Shown: piece after piece, positions 10,715-22,314 of the stretch | Layout: every line of letters begins with the position of its first letter | Numbering within the stretch: position 1 is the first letter of the stretch | DNA from: Sialis fuliginosa | Taxonomy: Eukaryota; Arthropoda; Insecta; Megaloptera; Sialidae | Reading direction: 5' to 3' | NCBI GenBank assembly: GCA_961205875.1 | Contig: OY540817.1 | Coordinates: 11,753,001 to 11,817,000, forward strand | Length of the DNA: 64,000 nucleotides | The notes under the pieces: generated by a model | What the model was told of the DNA's origin: nothing | Database searches by the model: none | The model's input: the letters and a program-made list of their open reading frames with translations, nothing else | Translations under genes and position numbers: made by a program

Positions 10715-11012
10715 TTTACTTCCTTATATCCATGTATATGGAATATACATAATATACCATATAAGTAAAGTACCTACTGTTAAGCCGATTTTTTTTCGAA
10801 ATCTGGATTTTGATGGAATTATCCATTTTGACGTTCCCTGAATCCATTATGACTATTTTCGCCATGATGTCTGTGTATCTGTCTGTCTGTCTGTAAGCGC
10901 TGTAACTCAAATACGACAAATCGTAGGAAGAAATTTTATATTTAAGATTAATTTTTGTCTGGGAAGAAAACGTCCTATTTTTGAAAACGATCTTTCAACC
11001 GGATACGGATGT
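10715..11012 (+). repeat. Repeat family D, copy 2
   Basis: It is near-colinear with 3461-3745: CTTATATCCATGTATATGG start, TTTTGATGGAATTATCCA, CCATGATGTCTGTGTA, a longer CTGT run, AAGCGCTGTAACTCAAAT and TGTCTGGGAAGAAAACG. Similarity stops after GGATACGGATGT in both copies, giving the 3' limit. Confidence 0.85.
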
Positions 11013-12150
11013 GACCACGGTCAGTGACCACTCTGTCACCTTTTGGATAAAACTCTTTTGAAGCTCCCCCAAACAGCGATTTGAATTCAAATTAACTAAG
11101 ATTTTTATTATTTATAATGTATTATTAAAAACATAATTGGGAGTAAAGTGTGCACAACAAACATAAATATATTTTTTAATTAATGCAGGTTAAGTTTAAA
11201 TTTTTCACCCATATTTCTTTGACAGCTGCATTTTTTGTAACAGATGAAAACTTAATGTTTTATTGGATGAATTATTGCCACAATTTGATACAGCACAACG
11301 TTATAGTTATTCTTTTATTCTTGATTGCTTTTTAATAATTTTAATTACTTATTTACATAATTTTGACATTATATTAAAAAATTTCAAATTGCTATTTGGG
11401 AACTTCAGAAGGGTTCAAGCGAAATATATGTATAACAAAATTAAATAAATAATGTATTGCTTATTTGTATTGTGATCTACTATGTTAACGAACACAATAT
11501 AATTAGAAGTAGGGCGTCATTTATGTTAGTACGGCTCTGCAAACACCAGAAGTAGTACGGTTGGATAAAAGGAGAATTAATGAAAAATAAGTAAAATATT
11601 TCCGGCAAAGGAATGTGTTTTGTTTCCCCTAATTAAATAACGAAATTTGAGTTTTGAGTGGTCTAATGTTTATTTGAATCGTAGCGTTTGCTCGTTGATT
11701 TCAACTAATTTAAAATCTGATGTAGCTGTGTGTTTTTTAATGGTTTTTGTAATATCTTTATGATTTCGTTGTTGTGGTATGAGGTTTTGTAGAAAATAAA
11801 ACGGTTTTTGTTAGTTTTCTTTTGCTGTTATTAAAGTTATTATTGTGTTTAAAGACTAGAAAGATAGGTTATGTTTTGTCTTCAAATATTTAAATGATAT
11901 ATACATGAGTATAGTAATAGAGAAATATGTAAATTGATATTTTTTATGACATGAAAATTTGTAGTCAAAAAGTGGTTTTATGATTTGTAATTGATTTAAA
12001 AAACCCTACGTTTACATCCCTTGAATTTGGCTGTCTTATTGGTAAACCTGCTATGATCGACTCATCAGCAACATCCAAGGTACCAATATAAAGACAAGGT
12101 AGTCTTAATAGCTCCTTGACCAATCAGCGTTGGCGCGGGAAATGACGTCA
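11013..12150. other. AT-rich intronic sequence
   Basis: Nothing gene-like. The last 90 bp (from about 12060: CCAAGGTACCAATA, CTCCTTGACCAATCAGCGTT) resemble the outer part of the 49.35-50.0-kb element in inverse orientation, so this is probably family H flank. Confidence 0.5.
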
Positions 12151-12482
12151 CCCAGGGGATATATTCAAATATTATAAATGTATAATAGAAAATCAATTAC
12201 AAAAAATTCCTTCATTTATTCTTGTTTTCGTATTTTTTGATATTTTAACAACATCAAAGAAGTATAAATTCGATATTGCAAAATCATATAAAAACTATCA
12301 CAGACAATTTGGTCTATTCTGACAGTTTTTTTATGATTTTGCAATATCGAATTTGTACTTCTTTGATTGTATTATGTATTGTTAAAATATCAAAAAATAC
12401 GAAAACAAGAATAATTAAAGGAATCTTTTGTAACTGATATTCTATTATACATTTATAACATTTGAATATATTATCCCCTGGT
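12151..12482. mobile_element. Foldback element, family H, ~150-bp arms
   Basis: Starts CCCAGGGGATATATTCAAAT and ends ATTTGAATATA..ATCCCCTGG. Arms pair along their whole length (GTATTTTTTGATATTTTAAC with GTTAAAATATCAAAAAATAC; TTGCAAAATCATA with its inverse) around a short loop near 12305-12325. One arm with its outer GCGCCAACGC flank recurs inside the pogo-like element at 49353-50006. Confidence 0.85.
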
Positions 12483-13710
12483 AGGTTGACCATATTTTAG
12501 TTTCTGTAAACCCTGACATGTTTTTTATTTTATTTTATCTTTTTTATTTTAATTTTATTCCTTTTATTTTTATTTTCATAAGAATTACGTACACTGTTCA
12601 CTGTCATGATTACGCGTATAAGAAAGTCCCGTGGCAGATATTTTTGTTGTCAAATATCCATTAATTGATTTAAGTTTCAGAAAAAATCTGGATGAATAAA
12701 TCGAATTTCTACTGTACTGTACATAATACTACATGTTTATAAAATCCAGACTATTACCAATTTTACAACTCCCTCGTTGGTATTACTTTTCCACGAATCA
12801 CGACCGTCTGAAGTAAATGCACGTGTATTTTTTGTGTACTTTTTCAACTCGAGGTTTCACGTGCGGAAGTTTAAAGACATAAATGTCCCTACCGCTGACT
12901 GTAATTTTTATTTCACAATAGTTAGTTGTAGCGAAGCGCACTTCCGGTGAAAAGAAGACGGCTATATCTCACTCTAATAAACTACCTTTTCTCGTTGTGC
13001 ACAAAAATGTTAGGTAAATATGGCAAGTTTAAATAACTTACTTTTTACGTGTTGTTTTTTTGTAGTGAATATTTTAAAAACTACTCGTTGAATTGTTGTA
13101 TGAAAAGTTGGTAAGAAGGTAGCTTGACTTGTAAGAATTTATATTTTTTGTTGAAATTTTGACCAGTATTTCATACTAGATGTATAAAGAAGATTAAATT
13201 CAAACCTTAGTTTTTATACAAAATTAAATGTCAATAGATGATATTTTTTAATGTTAAATTTTGGTATTAATTTTCATAAATTAAATAAGTTATTTCTTAT
13301 AATTTCAATTTTTATGTATCCAGTTTATGTGAATTTTCTCCAAACTAACCAGTTATCGTTATTAAAATGGCCGCTTATTGAAACGTTTTTTTTTTTTAAC
13401 ACGAACAGTTCAATCAAGAGGTAGGGACATTGAGTTTCACTGTGTTAGATAAAAGTTTCACCCAGAGGTCTAGAATCAAATCAATTTTAACACAATTTAA
13501 TAAACAAATCCAAATTCAAAATTGACTTTATTAAAAATTCAGGATGAAGCTATGGGGTGAAGTAGGGTTTTACGGTTCGACGAGACCACTTCAATTTTGA
13601 CGAGTCAGAGAAGGTATCAAATTTTGAAGAAGTGTCAATAATTAAATAATTAGTAACATTATTTTAGGTTTTTTATTACTGTACTTATATAAAATGTAAA
13701 GAACGTTTAT
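12483..13710. other. AT-rich intronic sequence
   Basis: ATAAGAAAGTCCCGTGGCA (about 12618) recurs near 22174, and AATGTCCCTACC (about 12883) recurs inverted near 13420, so transposon debris is likely. The boundaries could not be resolved. Confidence 0.4.
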
Positions 13711-14175
13711 TAGGGTTCCGTAGAAAACTAGGAACTCTTATAATTTCGCTTTGTCCGTCCGTCTGTCTGTTTATATAAAGTTTGTACCGATTAAGATGAA
13801 ATTTGATATACAGACGAAGACCCAAGAACAGAAATGATAAGATTTAAAAACAAATTTTTTTTGGACGTCCTCAGACTGAAAAGTATATTTAAAAAAATTC
13901 ACTTTAGATAGGTCTCCTAAAATGCAACAAAAAATGTTTTATGACCGTTTGATTTTAACTCTTTAACCACGAATTATTTTCTTTTAAATGCCGTTATCAG
14001 AGCGTCCGCCCTCTAATTTCTAAACTATCAATTCAAAAAATCTGAAAAAAATTTTAAATGTAGCTTTTAATTAGTACTTTAATTGAAAATTATACCGAAC
14101 ACTGTAGCAAAAATAGTTTATGAAAAATTTTGAAATACTTAACTCTTTTTTTACAAAAGAAAAAACGGAACCCCC
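13711..14175 (+). mobile_element. Repeat family E copy (AGGGTTCCG ends)
   Basis: Begins TAGGGTTCCGTAGAAAACTAG followed by CGCTTTGTCCGTCCGTCTG and ends AAAACGGAACCCCC. The AGGGTTCCG/CGGAACCCT ends with a GTCCGTCCGTCTGTC block near the left end are shared with 36865-37155 and 51972-52569. This arrangement is common in interspersed repeats of insects. The interior is non-coding. Confidence 0.75.
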
Positions 14176-14224
14176 TTTTATCTTTTGTTAAAATTCAATT
14201 TTCTATGTTGAAAAAAATAAAATT

Positions 14225-14345
14225 TGCACGAGACCGAGATTTGCCTCCATCACGAGTACAGGACGAGACAAGTTTAAATTTTGACGAGGCGAAAATTTTC
14301 GCTGTAAATTCTGAGACTGATTGTGAGAGTAGAATAACTCATACT
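14225..14345. repeat. Fragment of CGAGAC-rich repeat family K
   Basis: Contains GCACGAGACCGAGATT, GGACGAGACAAG and TTTTGACGAGGCG, like the CGAGAC-rich blocks at 30463-30600, 34440-34565 and 17660-17755. A 73-codon ORF across it is not credible as a gene. Confidence 0.5.
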
Positions 14346-14697
14346 GCCTGAGACATTTAATCAATCTGTTATTGTTAATATTTACTTGCATATTAGGTTA
14401 AAATTACATAAGATAATATACGTATGTAAACAAACAATAAAAATATGCCGTTAATGACTGCTGTATATAATAAACATAGTGAGTGTAAATATTTGTGCGT
14501 GCCACTGTTGTACCTGTACCAATATTTGTATACAGGTGCTGCTTGCGTCGGCTATCGTTATAGATGGTGTTCGAGCGTGTAAAATAAGTTGTCAGTCGTT
14601 CTTTGTGCATTATGCATTATTAATAATTAAATGTGTCAGTTGGTGTTCTAGGTTTTGAAACTTAATTAATAGGGCCGTACTTAGGAATTTATGAGAC

Positions 14698-14982
14698 AGA
14701 TGAATGGGCTGAAAAGTCTTTGGCCTGACATGTAGATGGCAACATAAACAAAAAATCCTTATGCTTCCTATAGAGTACCATCCTTAATTAGAATACTGTC
14801 AAAATTTTATGACATTTCATGTACTCTTGTTCAAGTTACAGCCTTCGAAGTGACACTACTTTTGTTAGCTATTTATTTTAATCATGGAAAAAGTGAATTT
14901 CGTGTTTTGATTGAACACTGTTTTTTGATGGGGAAAAATACCGTCCAAATAAAGGAATGGCTTGATAAGTATTACAGCCCAT
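14698..14982 (+). mobile_element. Mariner transposon 5' fragment with broken transposase start
   Basis: The leader (TGAATGGGCTGAAAAGTC, TTGGCCTGACATGTAGATGG) resembles mariner 5' ends. An ATG at 14884 opens MEKVNF and then loses frame by one missing base. From 14901 a second frame reads RVLIEHCFLMGKNTVQ and then KEWLDKYY, the well-known start of mariner transposases (the N-terminal helix-turn-helix that binds the TIR). Similarity ends at about 14982 and a stop follows at 14998. The catalytic D,D34D region is absent, so this is a dead relic. Mariner assignment is firm; the subfamily is not resolved. Confidence 0.85.
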
Positions 14983-15522
14983 GTAGTATAAGCGTATAAT
15001 GAAAATTTTCCAATGTGATTTTTGTGTATTTTTTTATACGGTGCGATATATTATTGAAATTTGAGTTTTGTTATTATTAAAATAAAAAATTCCCCCGGAA
15101 GGAATAGTCTCGTCTCACGACCGTGCCCGAAAAATTCACAGCCCGCGCCTAGTTCTAATTCGAGTCGCACAATTTTTTTTTCTTATTTTACATAAGGTAC
15201 CTGCGGCAAATAAGGCCCATGTGAAAAAAAAACACATTTGCAGTAGTTGGATCGGTCTGAATTTTTATTTACAGATAGAAGGTACTTATACAAAGCTAAC
15301 TATACACCGACTAGTCTTTCGCCGCGATTAATAATAAATTAATAATAAACCAAAGTTTACCATTAACACAGCCTTTTTAATATAAATACCCGAAATATTG
15401 CATTTTTAATTAAGGTGGGCCCTATTTGTCTCCACGATCTTATATGACGTTTTTATTTGTTTATCTGGTTTATTCTATAACATTCTATGTAATCTTCTTT
15501 TTATGAATAAAATATTATTTAA
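14983..15522. other. AT-rich intronic sequence, nothing recognised
   Basis: Unique-looking sequence with no TIRs or gene. Confidence 0.45.
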
Positions 15523-15921
15523 CCCCAAATGTGAACTGCATAAGCCGCTTTTCAATTATTTCGGAAAAATACCCCTGAGAAACGTGTTCGATATATATAT
15601 ATATATATACAATCATCAATATATATATATAGGTATATAAATGTATTAAAATGCCAGATGCTGCTATTTCAGAGCCAGTGATGTAACCAGGGGGTGGGAT
15701 TCCCCCCATCAATCGTGTGAGTAGTATAGGGGCCATGCAAAACAAATATGGACGAACATTTTTGTTTGTAAATCCCCCCCCCCCCCCCTAGTTGTTTTGG
15801 GAACAAATGGCATTTTTTACGCCACAATTAAAAACTAGGCATATTGAGCTAATTTCATAGGGGTGTTTTTTCGAAATAATTGAGAAGTGTATCTTTTCAC
15901 TTGTACAGTTTATATTTGGGG
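15523..15921. repeat. MITE-like inverted repeat with simple-sequence interior
   Basis: CCCCAAATGTGAACTG, TCAATTATTTCGG and ATACCCC on the left are answered in inverse order by GGGGTGTTTTTTCGAAATAA, CAGTTTATATTTGGGG on the right, giving imperfect terminal repeats of about 55 bp. The interior holds AT dinucleotide runs (15591-15609, 15620-15630) and a 15-base C run (15774-15788). Confidence 0.65.
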
Positions 15922-16206
15922 TCACGTACACCACATTGGTTAAAGTAAAATAAATAGTATGCAAGACATGCTAGTAAAATTTTAATAATGAAGTAATTAG
16001 TTTTTTTCTTGAAAATAAAATAAAAACGAAACATCTTAAAGAATTTGAGTAGTGAAAACAGCCAAAAAATAATTTGGCGTTTGAGTTAACTAGACCTACT
16101 ATACCAAATAAAATCTTTCAACATTTCATATCTTTGTCGATAAATATAACTGTAGGTATATAATGTACATTATAGTGGATTTAATATAATTTTGATTTCT
16201 CATTAC

Positions 16207-16498
16207 TAGAGATTGGAAAAATAGTTTTTCAACTATTGCGTAAAAATGCATTTATTGTAATTTTTATTACATATCTTCACCGTTTTCAGAAAACTGGTTT
16301 GATTGAACACAATTTGAAATCAACTATTTGCAACTATACCTTTCCAACTATTTTAAAACTATTTGCGACACTTTTTACTGTTTCGTTTGCACTAATTATT
16401 ATTAAACCGTAAAAAACTATTTATCAACTATTTTCAAAAAAAAAAAATTCAACTAGTAACTATTTCATTGAAAATAACAACTATTTTTCCAATCTCTA
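16207..16498. mobile_element. hAT MITE with perfect 8-bp target duplication
   Basis: TIR TAGAGATTGGAAAAATAGTT at the left matches AACTATTTTTCCAATCTCTA on the right, perfectly. The flanking 8-mer CTCATTAC is duplicated exactly (16199-16206 and 16499-16506). The 292-bp interior repeats AACTATT-like motifs and has no frame. It is a textbook non-autonomous hAT. Confidence 0.93.
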
Positions 16499-16506
16499 CT
16501 CATTAC

Positions 16507-17002
16507 ATATGTATAATATAGTTGATTCTAACATCACTTTTATTAAATCAATGGTTTTATCTTCTATATCAGTAACGGTTACGATATTCGAGAACATCCA
16601 TTTTATATCTCGGAGACAATTTAAAAAATCTTAATAAAATTACCCATCTCCTGTAATTATAAATTGTACGTGGAAGTCATTTAAGTTTGTGAATTTTTTT
16701 ATTCGAAAAAGAGCTGCAATAAGAAAAATCGACCAAGTTGTAATTGCAATCGTAGACGTGACTTCTATAAGAAAGTTGATTGGATTTCTCTATTTTAGAT
16801 TATACTTTTCTCTCTGTAATTCAACTGAAGTTATTACGTACCGGTAATAAAAATTGTCTTACATTTTTCATTATCCAAGTAATTGTTTTTTATATTAATT
16901 ATCTTTATTAACCTTAGTAGAAAGCTTTTATATTTTATATAAGTAGGTATATTTACATACATTTATTTTAAGAACATATTTAGTTGTACAAATGTTAATT
17001 TT
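16507..17002. other. AT-rich intronic sequence, nothing recognised
   Basis: No TIR pair, family copy or gene-like frame was found. Confidence 0.45.
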
Positions 17003-17232
17003 ATTGCTACCTCGCAATATTGAAGATACGATCATTTGTAATCATTTCAGAATGAGTCAAAAATTATTATCCGTTTTCAAAATTTGTAATTCATCTTCCC
17101 GTTTCAAGTCAAGACAAACACTTTTCGTTCTGTCTGTCTGTCCGTCCGTCCGTCCGTCCGTCCGTCCGTCCGTCCGTCCGTCCCCTGAATCCTTGTCATA
17201 CGCATAACTCATGAACCACTGAACCGATATTA
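17003..17232 (+). repeat. Repeat family J copy with expanded GTCC microsatellite
   Basis: Starts CCTCGCAATATTGAAGATACG, contains TTTCAAGTCAAGACAAAC and ends ATAACTCATGAACCACTGAA. These blocks recur at 29035-29225 and 57010-57243 (minus) and in part at 46665-46800 (plus). At 17140-17183 it contains about eleven consecutive GTCC repeats, absent from the other copies. ORFs on both strands here only read the microsatellite. Confidence 0.8.
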
Positions 17233-18108
17233 ATCCATTAACGTTCAAAACAAAACAAAAACATGCAGAAATTTAACTAAATATTACAACAAAAACTTTT
17301 TTTTATATTTAGACAAAAAATAACGGTATGTATTCGTGCGAGTAAATTTGGCAGATATGAAGCCTATTTTGTGTGAAACTGCTTTTCTGATAAAAATTAG
17401 GATACACCTGAAAATCGTATTTATACATCAATATTGTCGCAGAATATTTTTCAATGAAGGAGGAGGGAAATTGTTAAAAAATACATTCTCTACATTTTTA
17501 GTGTATATTTTTTCTTAAAAATGGCATAGTAATAATTCCAAAAAGTCGTATGTATTTGGTGTTTTACCCCATTTGATAAATATTGTTTACATTGTATCAT
17601 ATATTTATCAGGAAACTTCGAACCGTGTTCAAATATTAATTATTATTGACAATCCCTTAAATCTGAGACTTCCGTTTCACGGCAATCGCGCCTCGTTAAA
17701 ATTCAAGCGGTCATGTCTCGTCTATATAAATTGAATCTAGCCTCGTCTCGGTGAGAATTATTTTTAATTTATGTATAATAACTCGTATTATGTAATAATT
17801 ATCCACGCATTTCTACATAGTTAACACATTCTATTATTTGTTCTAACAGTAACATTTCAGAGTTATGTATATACATAGGGTGCAAGGGTTATTTTAGTGT
17901 GTAGTTGTAGTTTGTTTCTGCAATTCCAAATATGAAAACTGCAGTTATAAAAGCTAATTTGTGTAGTTGAAAAATTGCAAGTAGAAAGAAAAATATAAAA
18001 AAGTGTAGAGCAAAAAAAAGGCCACTATAATTTTTAAGAGAGAAATATACAAAAAAGCCAAAAAAGAAGGTATTTGCAGCTGAAAAATTTTCTTAAAATA
18101 ACTCCTGA
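17233..18108. other. AT-rich sequence with a CGAGAC-rich fragment
   Basis: At about 17660-17755 (GCGCCTCGTTAAAATTCAAG, CATGTCTCGTC, CTCGTCTCGG) lies a family K fragment in inverse orientation. The rest shows nothing recognisable. Confidence 0.45.
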
Positions 18109-18346
18109 TAGGGTGACCAGGTATCAGGTTTTCACCCGGAGTCTCAGGGTTTGTATAATGTTTCTCCGGGCTCGGGGTTTCGGTGTAATTTCTCCGGATT
18201 TTGTAATAATGATGACGACTAAAAAAAGTCGTAAAAATAGAGCAGAGGGTGCAAAAGTGCAGATTTTATTTAAAAAAATGAAAAAGATAAAAATAGGTCT
18301 TCATTTACATGTCAGGGCTTACAAAAATTAAAATCTGGTCACCCTA
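18109..18346. mobile_element. MITE with TAGGGTGACCAG ends
   Basis: TAGGGTGACCAG at 18109-18120 and CTGGTCACCCTA ending at 18346 are perfect 12-bp inverted repeats. If the outer TA is the target duplication the element is Tc1/mariner-like; the 8-mers outside do not match. The 85-codon ORF spanning it is not a recognisable protein. Confidence 0.75.
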
Positions 18347-18966
18347 AATATACACCCAACCTTATTACTAAAATTAACCAAAAATAAATATTCATATAAA
18401 TGTAAATTATTGTACATACCATACAAACACATCTAATTTAATTAACTACAGATATTTACAAAATCCCCGTACATAAATAAACACTTGATCACCAACAAAA
18501 CAATAAAAGGCACGCATAATTAAGAAACCACAGTAAACTTATTTTACGAGCATCTATATCTATTTTATTTCCGTTCTAAAGAGTATTTTATTCAAATCAC
18601 GGCGGCATTGGAATCAATAAAATGCAAATTAAGAGAACATCATACTCTGTAGTAGATGATGCAAGTATTTATAGAAATCAAATATACATGACAACTCATT
18701 TAAAGTATGTTCGACAGGTCACGTCAAGTGGCTTTTTTTCTTCTCTTCTTATTGAATTATGTTATTTATATTCAAAGTACTATCAGTTCAAATAAAAGTG
18801 CTATAATAAGTCAAGGTATTTAACGGTATTAGAAACTTGTGTGTATGGTTTTATTATAATTATTATATATTTTTAATTTTGAAAATGTTTTTCCTGTATA
18901 GTACCATTGGCGTTCGCATAAGGTGGGGGGGTAAACGGGGCGCTTCCCCCTGGGATGTAATATAAC
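18347..18966. other. AT-rich intronic sequence, nothing recognised
   Basis: No repeat family copy or gene. Confidence 0.45.
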
Positions 18967-19428
18967 CCAGGGGTTCTTAAACTTGTATGGACCGGGACCC
19001 ACTTTTAAAAATGGAAGTTTTTCACGATCCATTTGACTTGTGAGAAAATTGGAAAAAGATTGATTTATGTTTTTTCAATTTTAAGATATATTAATAAAAT
19101 AAATAAATTTTGAATGAAACATTTTTGTAATAAAAACCATGACATGGTGGTAGTATGGGTACTTACTACTACTAACCAATTTAAAATTTATTTATCAGAG
19201 AAATAATGAGTAGTATGTGAACTATGCATTTGTTTTCTGTTTTTATTAATTACGTCCAATGTTGACATGTTTATTAATCACTTTCAAACGCAACGAATTT
19301 GATAACCGTACTTTATTTCTATAAGTTTATTTCTAATCACGGTCAAGGATGAAAATGCAACTTCTTGGTGTGTAATATTTTTAAAAATTTTCTATGAATC
19401 CACCAAAACTCGGTCTGTGAACCACTAG
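18967..19428. mobile_element. hAT-like element, decayed ends
   Basis: Left end CCAGGGGTTCTTAAACTTG followed by GGACCGGGACCCACTTTT; right end CGGTCTGTGAACCACTAG. The ends are imperfect inverses (CTAGTGGTTC against CCAGGGGTTC) of a common hAT TIR form. No clear 8-bp duplication remains. Confidence 0.6.
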
Positions 19429-20904
19429 TGGGACGTGACAAACACTAATCTAACCTATGGTAATGCATTTGGTAATGTTTAGCACAGTTTTATGGTTTTT
19501 TTGGTAAGATTGCCCTCCCTTGGGTTTTTAACAGTTATTCTTCGTTTATTTAATGATTTTGTAAAAAAAATGCGGACGACTCTATTCTTTACTAATCCTA
19601 GATTTGGCATGATTATATTTATAGTAATTAGTGGACTTGAAAGGTAAAAACATATTTTTATATTTTGTACCGTCCCGAGCCCATATCAGAAAAATATGAA
19701 AAGTGGAAATATTTTTAATGATGTTGACAATGAGATTAAAAATAATTTTCAGCACACATCGCACTTAAAAAGAATCAATAATAAATCTCTTCGACAATAT
19801 TTAAACTGCTACTAATTGTTCTATTTTAGATTGGTTTTTAACTTTGCTTATATTATTAGGATTAAAAAAATTAAACTCAATTAAACTACAGTTACTATAA
19901 TGGTGTATTGTAGAGTTTTTGTCATTGCTAGTGTTTATAAGTGCAAGTCAAATTAACATAATTGAATAAATTGAAAATCTATATGATCTTTGGCACTAGT
20001 ATGTGTGCTTCGACTAACATATAACTTTATATGAGTAGGTAATGTATGAATAGATTCTATTAAACAATTCTAAATATTAAATAGTTTTTAATCTTCTTTG
20101 AACTGTTTTTATCAAATATTTTATTAAAATGCCTTATTTAATTTTCTAACGAATCATGTTAACCTTGATGAATTTAATGACAGGTAAAATTTGATAATTA
20201 ATTCAAATATGTATTTTTTCTTTTCATATAATAAATTTGTCAAAATAGACATTCGGGAAACACCAAGTTTTTATAAACAAATTGATAAAAGGTAATTGCG
20301 GGAAATTATTTACTACAGTTCTTTGAACTTGAAAATATTAAATTTTAATATAACATGACATAATATATGTACAATTATTATTAGAATTTACATATGATTT
20401 AAAATATAAAAATTATTTTTTCGATTTTGAAAGTTTTTTAGACAGCAAAATCAATTGCGAAATTTTGCAATCTTTTTCTATCGTTATTTCGCCTAACGTT
20501 TCGCTACACATTGCAGTAACCCTCTTCAAGTCGCTTAAAAAGAAGTCCATTAAAACGTTTCATGAAATATTGGTCGAGATAACTATAAAACTTTTTTTGA
20601 ATAGTTAAAATGTGCAAATATAGTTACAACTGTAAATTTAAGGCCACTGCATAATTCAAAACTCATATCTCCGTTAGGAATTATGTTTCTAGTAGAATTA
20701 TTTACTTTTTAGTTACAACTACATGTTTTTTTCCTTGTTTGGAATGTGTTTACCACAGCAGTAATTATAAATTCGCGGTGTGAAAATTTATTCAAATTTA
20801 TGTAAGAACGCGGAATATGTTTGATAATTTCGAAATATAATTATAATAAAATAACTAAATTAGTGATATCTCATTAGCTGTCTAGAGTTATGAATATAAT
20901 ATTA
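19429..20904. other. AT-rich intronic sequence, nothing recognised
   Basis: No gene, TIR pair or repeat family copy is recognised in this 1.5 kb. Confidence 0.45.
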
Positions 20905-21095
20905 ACCAGTTGCGTATACACAGGGGTTTAGGAACACTCCTCCCCCCTCGAGTTGTTGTTTTTAATTGAATTAATTAACGTTTATTAATCCGTTTTGTAT
21001 TACAACTTAATACATTTATAATTTGATTGTTGTTATAATTAATTGGTTATAATTTATTGCAATACCCCGGTGATTTTTTTTAATGCGCAACTGGT
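20905..21095. mobile_element. Short MITE with ACCAGTTGCG ends
   Basis: ACCAGTTGCGTATA at 20905 is answered by ATGCGCAACTGGT ending at 21095, and AGGGGTTT/AATACCCC lie inside both ends. The 191-bp length fits a MITE. The target duplication is unclear (short AT-rich flanks). Confidence 0.6.
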
Positions 21096-21545
21096 AATGT
21101 ATAGGGGAAATCGACTTTTTTATTACTGATTAACATGGAAATCAATTGAATACCTTATAATAATAAAGGACATATGTTCAACATTCATTTTATGACGTCG
21201 CAAATACTTCAACCAATCACGTCGCGTTTTAAATGCGTGCTGATTTTTAATATTGAATAATAAAAACAATTTGTTCAATGTTTTTATTATTTTTTAGTCT
21301 AATTTTTGCAGAGAAGTAATAAAAAGGTTTGTCAAAAATTTTCGGATTACTCTGTTTACATTATTTAAAAAATGAATTATGTGACACACCGTATTCTTTA
21401 TCATTATTGCTTGTCGCAACAAAACTATCTATTAATTTTTTGTAAAATACTAACCATGTCATCCCAATACTCTCACCAGAAAAAAATATTGAAAATTTAC
21501 CTTAACACGTAAATAAGGAAAAATAATGTTCATTTTATGAAAAAA
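21096..21545. other. AT-rich intronic sequence, nothing recognised
   Basis: Nothing gene-like was found before the Helitron 3' end. Confidence 0.45.
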
Positions 21546-21981
21546 CTAGCTGGACCCGTGCGGCTTCTATTTAAATTTAAAAGTTAATTATTGAAAACAA
21601 AATATATGTTTTAAATTTTCTTTGTAACATAAAAGCAGTCATTGTGGCTTAAATATTATAGTTAGACATATGGTGTCGTGGACTTTATTGTATATCTTTT
21701 GATTCTACACAATTCTTTAATACATTATTTTGTTTAATATTGAACGGTTTAGGCAGCGTATTGCGCCGACGGCAAATTTTTTTCCGACTTGATTTACTAT
21801 TATCGTCACTGCTTAGTTGTTATGTTACCTAACGTAACAAAATATAGCCTATAACCTGGCCAGAGAACGTACCTATGAATAAAAAAAACACGTCAATCGG
21901 ATAAGTGGTTCTCGAGTGATAAGCGCACTAACGGACAGATAGACAGACAGACAGAGAGACGTTGAGCTTTATATATATAGA
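21546..21981 (-). mobile_element. Non-autonomous Helitron with both termini
   Basis: On the minus strand it starts TCTATATATATAAAGCTC (from 21981), runs through CTCTCTGTCTGTCTG and TTATCACTCGAGAACCACTT and ends GAAGCCGCACGGGTCCAG then CTAG at 21549-21546. The 5' TC, the 3' CTRR and the flanking host A and T (insertion between A and T) are all present, as known for Helitrons. At 436 bp it has no Rep/helicase gene, so it would be mobilised in trans. The partial sister copy is at 10352-10650. Confidence 0.88.
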
Positions 21982-22314
21982 TAATATATAAAAATTACAA
22001 AAACATACTTTCTGTCCACCGAAACAAATAACGTCGACGACACGTTCTATCTTTACGTCACGCCGCAGTACACTGATGTAAGCGTTAGTTGGGGAGAGAC
22101 AAAGCGGTGACGCTTCGTTGAGAATTCATAGCATACCACAAAGAAGTACACTATACACTCGCTGTTTTACGTATAAGAAAGTCTCGTGGCACACTGGACA
22201 GTTTTTTAAAGTAAAGATATGATAAACAGTTTTTAATAGAAAATTATTGCTTAAAAAATACTTAAAAAACCCTTAAGGGTGAACGTATGAATATATAGAC
22301 GGCGGAAAAATAGG
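21982..22314. other. Mixed intronic sequence, GC-richer patch
   Basis: Positions 22015-22150 (ACGTCGACGACACG, ACGTCACGCCGCAGTACAC) are less AT-rich than the surroundings but show no open frame. TATAAGAAAGTCTCGTGGCA at about 22172 recurs near 12618. Confidence 0.4.

Noticed and set aside
7783-11541. 13-bp inverted match CAGAGCCGTACTA / TAGTACGGCTCTG that could bound a 3.8-kb transposon
   Set aside because: Similarity stops after 13 bases, the 8-mers outside do not match, and unrelated elements lie between; possibly chance or two solo ends.
17057-17248. Frames reading Ser-Val-Arg-Pro or Asp-Gly-Arg-Thr repeats
   Set aside because: They simply translate the GTCC microsatellite.
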